64,000 nt of DNA from Stenotrophomonas sepilia (lineage in GTDB: Bacteria > Pseudomonadota > Gammaproteobacteria > Xanthomonadales > Xanthomonadaceae). The position numbers and the translations under genes are program-made. How positions within the stretch are numbered: the stretch's first letter is position 1; every line of letters starts with the position of its first letter. Of the stretch, positions 59,479-64,000 are shown one piece after another. The notes under the pieces were generated by a model. That model saw only the letters and a list, made by a program, of their open reading frames with translations, was not told the DNA's origin and ran no database searches. The stretch is taken from assembly GCF_003244875.1 (NCBI RefSeq), contig NZ_LXXZ01000033.1, forward strand, positions 1 through 64,000. Reading direction: 5' to 3'.

Positions 59479-60579
59479 ATGCGAATCGTTCCCTTGAATG
59501 CCCTGCAAGCCGCTGCCCGCTGCAATGCATCCGCGCGCCGCCTGCCGCCGCTCTGGCTGCTGTCACTTGGACTTGCCGCAGCCTCGGCACAGGCTCAGGA
59601 GGCAGCGCCGCCCGTCGCGGAAACGCACGCCACGGCACAGGCGATCGCTGATGCGCCTGCAGGGACGGCACCGCCTGCCGCCGTCGAGCCAACCGTTCCC
59701 GCGGTAGCACCCTCACCGCCCGCATTGGCCATCGTGCCGTTGCCGCCCGAGCAGGCGACCGAGCGGGCGCTCGGTGCCCGCTGCCCGGTGGATCTGGCCG
59801 GGCGGCTGGCGACCCAGGGCGACCTGCTGATTGGCGCCTGCCAGGGCACCATGCCGGCGCATCTGGCCGCGTTGCTGGTCGCGCTGCCCGTGCAGGACAT
59901 CCACCTGCCGCGCAGCTGGCGCGAGCGTGAGGTGCGGCAGAAGGCCTGGTTCAAGGCGGTGCCGGGCTACGGCCAGCGCCCGGACTTCATCGTGCGGATG
60001 GGCGACATCTGGGTGCGTTCGCTGAAAGGGCGCGACGCCGAGAGCACGTTCTACCTGGTGTCGGCGCCGTTCACCTGCAGCGACCAGGTTGCCAACCGGG
60101 ATGAGTACGGCGCGGAGCCGGTCCGCGTACCCGCAGGTGATTGCCGCGAGGCTTATGTGGCCCAGCGTGTGTACCAGGTCCGCGGGGATGCGGCGCCGCG
60201 GGATGTGACCGCCGATGCCATGCCGACGATGCCCCCGGTCACGGAGGCCGATCGTGCGCGCCAGCTGTCGCGTGAGGGACGGATCAGCCTGGACTACAGC
60301 AAACTGCAGTATGGCCCGGCAATGCGCTGGTTCGTGCAGTACCCGGAGACGGTGCAGAAGGGGGGGCCGCGCGCCTACAGTGACTGGAACCGTGAGCACA
60401 TCGCGTTCGTGATCTGGACCGGTGATCGCTTCGAGCTGCGCGAGAAGGTCGCGCGCGCGCAGTGGCCCTGTGACCCGGTGGCACCCGGCGATCGCGCCTG
60501 TGGCGGATTCCCGGATTCCGGGCCCGATCTGTTCGTGACGGCCGCAGCATCCGTGCCAATGGCAGCGTCCAGCCCCTGA
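59479..60579 (+). CDS. Secreted protein, candidate immunity for the GH19 effector
   Basis: A 366-residue protein with signal peptide (PPLWLLSLGLAAASAQAQEA; the ATG at 59479 gives a longer leader). Residues about 30-90 are Ala/Pro/Val-rich and extended. The folded part (from ARCPVDLAGRL) has six cysteines (RCPVDLA, GACQG, FTCSDQ, GDCREA, WPCDPV, RACGGF). No enzyme motif was recognised. It lies 96 bp after the effector, in the same direction, and is separated from the lipase gene by a bidirectional terminator. Immunity is suggested by position and periplasmic targeting only. Confidence 0.45.
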   Translation: MRIVPLNALQAAARCNASARRLPPLWLLSLGLAAASAQAQEAAPPVAETHATAQAIADAPAGTAPPAAVEPTVPAVAPSPPALAIVPLPPEQATERALGARCPVDLAGRLATQGDLLIGACQGTMPAHLAALLVALPVQDIHLPRSWREREVRQKAWFKAVPGYGQRPDFIVRMGDIWVRSLKGRDAESTFYLVSAPFTCSDQVANRDEYGAEPVRVPAGDCREAYVAQRVYQVRGDAAPRDVTADAMPTMPPVTEADRARQLSREGRISLDYSKLQYGPAMRWFVQYPETVQKGGPRAYSDWNREHIAFVIWTGDRFELREKVARAQWPCDPVAPGDRACGGFPDSGPDLFVTAAASVPMAASSP

Positions 60580-60598
60580 GCCGGAGTCTCGAAGTGAT

Positions 60599-60625
60599 GC
60601 GGGAGCCGGGCTGACCGGCTCCCGC
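60599..60625. terminator. Bidirectional hairpin between convergent genes
   Basis: GCGGGAGCCGG (60599-60609) and CCGGCTCCCGC (60615-60625) form a perfect 11-bp stem. It lies between the secreted-protein gene (+) and the lipase effector gene (-). Confidence 0.8.
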
Positions 60626-60631
60626 GCTGCA

Positions 60632-61957
60632 TCAGGCCTGCAGGCTGCGGGTCTGGTTCCGCTGCTGTTCCAGCTGCTGGTCGCGCTCCAGCGCAACGCG
60701 CTGGTCGGCGGCCTGCTGGTCGATGCGCTGGCTGCTCTGTTCCAGCGGGGTGTTCATCGCCACTGCCGTATCTACCGATACGCGAAGGTGGGCCGGGTCG
60801 CCGCCCTGGCCCTGCACGGCGAAGCTGCGCGAGGCATCGGCATTCATGACCACTTCGTCGATGCGCTTGCCGCCTGCTGCGTGCATTTCGGCGGCCAGGC
60901 TGCCTGCCAATTGCGTGCTCATCACGTCTGGTACCCGGCCGACGCGGACATCCTGCGCGTGCACGCCACGGATCGCGTCGTTGAACAGTGGGTTGCCCAC
61001 ATGGTTGGCATCGTCCATTCGCAGCATGCTGGTGTGATGGCCGTTCTTCTCCGCTTCGCGGCGAGCCGGCTCACCGGGCTGCAGCGGGCCGCGGATGTGG
61101 TCGTACAGGTCGACGGCGCCGCCCGGAATGCCCCGCGCCGCGCGGGTGACACCACGGCGCAGTGATTCAACGTCGTCGCGGTATTCCTCGATCATCCTGG
61201 CGTTGTCTTTTGCCAGCTTCTGCGTTTCCGGGTGCTGCAGCACCGAGCCGTCACCGAGGAAGTTGCCCAGCTTGTGCGCGCCGAACGAGCTGCCTGCGGC
61301 GATGATCGGCCGGTCGGGGATAAGGGCGCGCAACGAGTGATTGCTGAAACCGTTCGCGGCGAGCGTGCTGATTTCGTTCGGCCTGGCGTAGATGCGCACC
61401 TGGCCGAAGTGCGGCGACGCCGCGCTGACCGGATCGGAGGCCATGACATGGTTGATCATGGTGTTGCCGCCTTCCGGGATGCGGTAGCTGAGGCTGACCG
61501 CGCCATAGGCGTTGAAGGTTTCGCCCTTGACGTTGAAATGGTGCGAGGTGATCTGGGCCAGAGCGCCGCCGAGGGAGTGGCCGGTGACGGTGACCTCAGG
61601 AGCACGGCCTCCGAAGGCGGCGTCCTGCTTCGCGTAATCCAGTGCACTCTTGGTCAAAGCGATGGCATCGGGGGCCTGCACGTTGGTGCGGGCGACGACC
61701 ATGCCGCCGTCGGTCAGGATGGCATCACGAGCTATCTGCTCGGTGCCGCGATGAGCCACAACGATCTCGTTGGTGTCGGCTCGCTGATAAACCGTGCCTT
61801 GGTAACCATTGAGCCGATTATTGACGTGATCGAGAATCTTGTATTCATGCCCGTTGATCGTGACGAGCTCTTCTTCCCCCGGACGCCTCCGGCCGACAGC
61901 GCGATCCTTGTAGGCATCGTCGGAAAGCGCCGCATAATCCTGCGTGCTGATGGTCAT
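60632..61957 (-). CDS. Class-3 lipase effector with XVIPCD tail
   Basis: A 441-residue protein without signal peptide. Alpha/beta-hydrolase signature VTVTGHSLGGALAQITSHHF, with the nucleophile Ser128, and IVVAHRGT upstream (oxyanion loop). A candidate Asp is in VMASDPVS and a His in SFGAHKLGNFLGD. Residues about 320-440 are the XVIPCD tail (RIDEVVMNADASRSFAVQGQ, GGDPAHLRVSVDTAVAMNTP, Gln-rich end). It would hydrolyse target-cell membrane lipids. Its ATG overlaps the stop of the upstream lipoprotein (ATGA), so effector and antidote are translationally coupled. Confidence 0.9.
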   Translation of the reverse strand: MTISTQDYAALSDDAYKDRAVGRRRPGEEELVTINGHEYKILDHVNNRLNGYQGTVYQRADTNEIVVAHRGTEQIARDAILTDGGMVVARTNVQAPDAIALTKSALDYAKQDAAFGGRAPEVTVTGHSLGGALAQITSHHFNVKGETFNAYGAVSLSYRIPEGGNTMINHVMASDPVSAASPHFGQVRIYARPNEISTLAANGFSNHSLRALIPDRPIIAAGSSFGAHKLGNFLGDGSVLQHPETQKLAKDNARMIEEYRDDVESLRRGVTRAARGIPGGAVDLYDHIRGPLQPGEPARREAEKNGHHTSMLRMDDANHVGNPLFNDAIRGVHAQDVRVGRVPDVMSTQLAGSLAAEMHAAGGKRIDEVVMNADASRSFAVQGQGGDPAHLRVSVDTAVAMNTPLEQSSQRIDQQAADQRVALERDQQLEQQRNQTRSLQA

Positions 61958-62607
61958 GGGGTGACCTCGCTGGCGCTGAGACTCATCGTGAACAACTTGC
62001 CCTGAAGTTCAGCAACGTAGTCAGCCGGGTCAGCCTTGCCGGTGGCCGGGTAGTTGGCAGCAAGTGGTGCCCGCGGATAGGCTGCGTCCGGATAATAAAG
62101 CGTGTGGGTCTTGCCTTCAGTCAGCGGTTCGGCCTTGACGAAAGTCAGGAAGCGGGTCTCTTCTTCAGCACCCGTTGCCTTCAGCATTGCCCCAGCACCA
62201 GCGAACTCCCAGTGGCACACGCCACGACCGTAGTAGTCTTCATCCAGCATGCGGTCCACATACAGCGTGCCCCGGTACTCACCATCGCTGACCTTGCGCA
62301 GTTCCACCGGTTCCTGGCTGGTAATCCGTGCAGCCGTGCCGGTGGCCGGCTCGATATAGCCACACTGGTCTTCGTTGGTGACGTCGTACTGGGCCACGCC
62401 TTCAACCACAGCGAAATCACCCGGGGCGTCCTTCAGGCGCAGCACCAGTTCATAGGCCTTGCGCGGGCTGGGGTTGAGCTTGGCGAGGCCGCGCCCACCC
62501 TGGGCGACATCGGCTTCAGCAGCGGCACGTTCCTGGTTCATGGCGGTCTCCGGATGGCAGGCGGTCAACAGAAGCAGAGCAAGGCACGGAATGATCTTGT
62601 GGCGCAA
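61954..62607 (-). CDS. Lipoprotein immunity candidate A
   Basis: A 217-residue protein; start TTG at 62607 is chosen because AGGAGC lies just upstream and the lipobox (LALLLLTAC-HPE) follows at once. The mature part is beta-rich: LNPSPRKAYELVLRLKDAPG, FAVVEGVAQYDVTNEDQCGY, then a DRMLDEDYYGRGVCHWEF core with a cysteine pair. It is a paralogue of the 62651 gene (AKLNPxPxxAYELVLxLKDAPG is shared). Stop and lipase start overlap. Immunity proteins of this T4SS are periplasmic lipoproteins, so this likely inactivates the lipase. Confidence 0.75.
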   Translation of the reverse strand: MRHKIIPCLALLLLTACHPETAMNQERAAAEADVAQGGRGLAKLNPSPRKAYELVLRLKDAPGDFAVVEGVAQYDVTNEDQCGYIEPATGTAARITSQEPVELRKVSDGEYRGTLYVDRMLDEDYYGRGVCHWEFAGAGAMLKATGAEEETRFLTFVKAEPLTEGKTHTLYYPDAAYPRAPLAANYPATGKADPADYVAELQGKLFTMSLSASEVTP

Positions 62608-62650
62608 TGTCGGGCTCCTGGTGTGTAAGGGTGAATGTGGCACTGGCGGC

Positions 62651-63307
62651 TCATGGCACGAGCTTCTGCACAGTGGTGGTGGATGAGAACAGCGCGTTGC
62701 GTAGATCGGCGTGATAGCGGGTCGGATCATCTTGACCGCTCGCTCCGTATCCGGGGATCTCTGCGATTCGCGGGTAATCTGCGCGCGGGTAGAACCGTGT
62801 CAACTGCTTCTCCGCTTCCACCTGCTCTTTGTCGACGAACGTCAGGAATCGCGTATCCGCCTTGCTGGTCGTAGCGCGCAACATCGCACCGACGCCCGTC
62901 AACGTCCAAACGCAGGCGCCGCGCCCGTAGTAGTCCTCATCCAGCATGCGGTCCAGGTAGAACGTACCGCGGTACTCGTTCTCGCTGACCTTGTGCAGGG
63001 TGACGGGCTCTTGGCTGGTGATGCGGCCCGCAGTGCCTGTTGCAGGCAGTATCCGCCCGCAGTCTTCGTAGTTGCTGACGTCATACTGGGCCACGCCCTC
63101 CACGATCGCGAACGGGCCCGGCGCGTCCTTCAGTGTCAGCACCAGTTCGTAGGCCTGCTTCGGCGCCGGGTTGAGTTTGGCCAGGCCGCGTCCACCCGCG
63201 GCGACGTCACGCTCGGCGTCGGCGTAGGGCGAACATGCCGCCAGCGGGACGAGGGCGAGCAATGCCAGGAGCGGCCGCCCCCTGGGTTCGGGGCGAGCTA
63301 CACCCAT
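62651..63307 (-). CDS. Lipoprotein immunity candidate B (paralogue of A)
   Basis: A 218-residue protein from the ATG at 63307. Lipobox ALVPLAAC-SPY. It matches candidate A along its whole length: GGRGLAKLNPAPKQAYELVL, FAIVEGVAQYDVSNYEDCGR, ITSQEPVTLHKVSENEYRGT, LDRMLDEDYYGRGACVWTL. It lies 43 bp upstream of A, in the same direction. The duplicate may protect against a variant lipase, or be a decoy. Confidence 0.75.
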   Translation of the reverse strand: MGVARPEPRGRPLLALLALVPLAACSPYADAERDVAAGGRGLAKLNPAPKQAYELVLTLKDAPGPFAIVEGVAQYDVSNYEDCGRILPATGTAGRITSQEPVTLHKVSENEYRGTFYLDRMLDEDYYGRGACVWTLTGVGAMLRATTSKADTRFLTFVDKEQVEAEKQLTRFYPRADYPRIAEIPGYGASGQDDPTRYHADLRNALFSSTTTVQKLVP

Positions 63308-63568
63308 GTCGCGAGCCTGCATCGTGCGTCCATGTCCATCTATCCTTCCTGGGTGGCAGGTATCTCGATTATGGAACGTGCCGGGAGCGCTGTGCCACCC
63401 TTGGAGACGGATTTTTGACGCCCCGGGGAAGCATTGCCCGGGCGGATCGCTTGCCGCACAAGGCTCGCGATCATCACGTTGGCATTGCTGCCGGAGGCAG
63501 GTCTGCGGCTGAATCCGTGACTGAAATCAATCATTCACATATCCATCACTTCATTGAAGGCGCTCTCC

Positions 63569-64000
63569 TTGAACTGCACGATCCGCCCTGAAATCCGCGA
63601 AGACCGCGCTGTCATCCACGCACTCACCGAGGCAGCCTTCCGCGAAGCCCCACACAGCAGCCACACCGAGCAGTTCATTGTGGATGCACTGCGTTCGCGT
63701 GGAGAGCTGAGTCTCTCGCTGGTCGCCGAGAAGGACGGGCAGGTCGTCGGGCATGTTGCCTTGTCGCCGGTGACGATCAGCGATGGCAGTACGGGCTGGT
63801 TTGGCCTGGGACCAATCTCGGTGCTGCCCGGATGGCAGGGGCAGGGTGTCGGCGCGGCGCTGATGCATGCGGCGCTTGATGCACTGCGTGAGCAGGGGGC
63901 GCAGGGCTGCGTATTGCTGGGAGAACCCGCGTATTACGGTCGATTCGGATTCCGCGCCGAGCCCGGCCTGGTGCTGCCGGGTGTGCCGCCAGAGTACTTC
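63569..64000 (+). CDS. GNAT acetyltransferase, 3' end outside the window
   Basis: 144 codons from TTG 63569 (GAAGG 8 bases upstream), running off the window end. GNAT motif A is visible: GLGPISVLPGWQGQGVGAAL (CoA-binding Q/RxxGxG/A), then GCVLLGEPAYYGRFGF, typical of YhbS-like acetyltransferases. It probably acetylates a small molecule or protein N-terminus. The gene is partial, so length and start are provisional. Confidence 0.85.
   Translation, partial: MNCTIRPEIREDRAVIHALTEAAFREAPHSSHTEQFIVDALRSRGELSLSLVAEKDGQVVGHVALSPVTISDGSTGWFGLGPISVLPGWQGQGVGAALMHAALDALREQGAQGCVLLGEPAYYGRFGFRAEPGLVLPGVPPEYF

Noticed and set aside
1..64000. tRNA, rRNA or CRISPR features
   Set aside because: No cloverleaf-like gene, rRNA segment or regularly spaced repeat array was found by eye; the only tandem pattern is the DUF4189 array, which is coding.

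Overview
The window is high-GC gammaproteobacterial DNA of the Xanthomonadaceae, most likely Stenotrophomonas. The reasons are the Xanthomonadales-type VirB/VirD4 locus in its characteristic order (virD4, lipoprotein virB7, virB8-11, virB1-6), the XVIPCD-type C-terminal tails on three predicted effectors, and the style of the surrounding housekeeping genes. The species call is inference.

Region 1 (about 1-18.8 kb) is one end of an integrated conjugative element or plasmid. It carries a ribbon-helix-helix protein, a glycine-zipper protein, a TonB-like membrane protein, a large multi-spanning ATPase with a DUF5710-like segment, a TraD/TrwB-like coupling protein, a MobF (TrwC/TraI) relaxase-helicase, an ankyrin protein, GIY-YIG and HNH nuclease-like proteins, a YadA-type trimeric adhesin with a collagen-like stretch, and an M15 peptidase. 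Several of these genes share an 18-bp inverted-repeat site (GAGT-N10-ACTC) at their 5' ends, which suggests a common regulator. No mating-pair-formation genes belonging to this element are visible; they may lie upstream of the window.

Region 2 (about 18.8-37.8 kb) is ordinary chromosome: a secreted protein, a helicase IV-like helicase, AcuI/YhdH reductase with a divergent HxlR regulator, a TonB-dependent siderophore receptor with a Fur-box-like site, a TetR regulator divergent from an FAD monooxygenase, a hybrid sensor kinase, an MFS exporter, an HD-domain protein and small proteins. Embedded in it (25.7-27.9 kb) is a lipoprotein plus XVIPCD-effector pair, far from the secretion locus.

Region 3 (37.8-50.9 kb) is a complete bacteria-killing type IV secretion system: VirD4, then VirB7-B8-B9-B10-B11-B1-B2-B3-B4-B5-B6, tightly packed and often overlapping.

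Region 4 (50.9-57.5 kb) is the most unusual part: seven DUF4189-type genes (five intact, two frameshifted) in tandem behind virB6, interleaved with decaying copies of the virB6 3' end. One of these is a 591-bp collinear repeat carrying a nonsense codon and abutting an IS3-family remnant. The layout looks like repeated duplication of a virB6-tail plus DUF4189 unit.

Region 5 (57.7-63.3 kb) holds effector/immunity modules: a GH19-like muramidase/chitinase effector flanked by two candidate immunity genes, and a class-3 lipase effector translationally coupled to two tandem lipoprotein paralogues. The window ends inside a GNAT acetyltransferase.

Together, regions 3-5 and the 25.7-kb pair describe contact-dependent killing: VirD4 recruits effectors through XVIPCD tails, VirB1-B11 deliver them, and periplasmic lipoproteins probably protect the producer.
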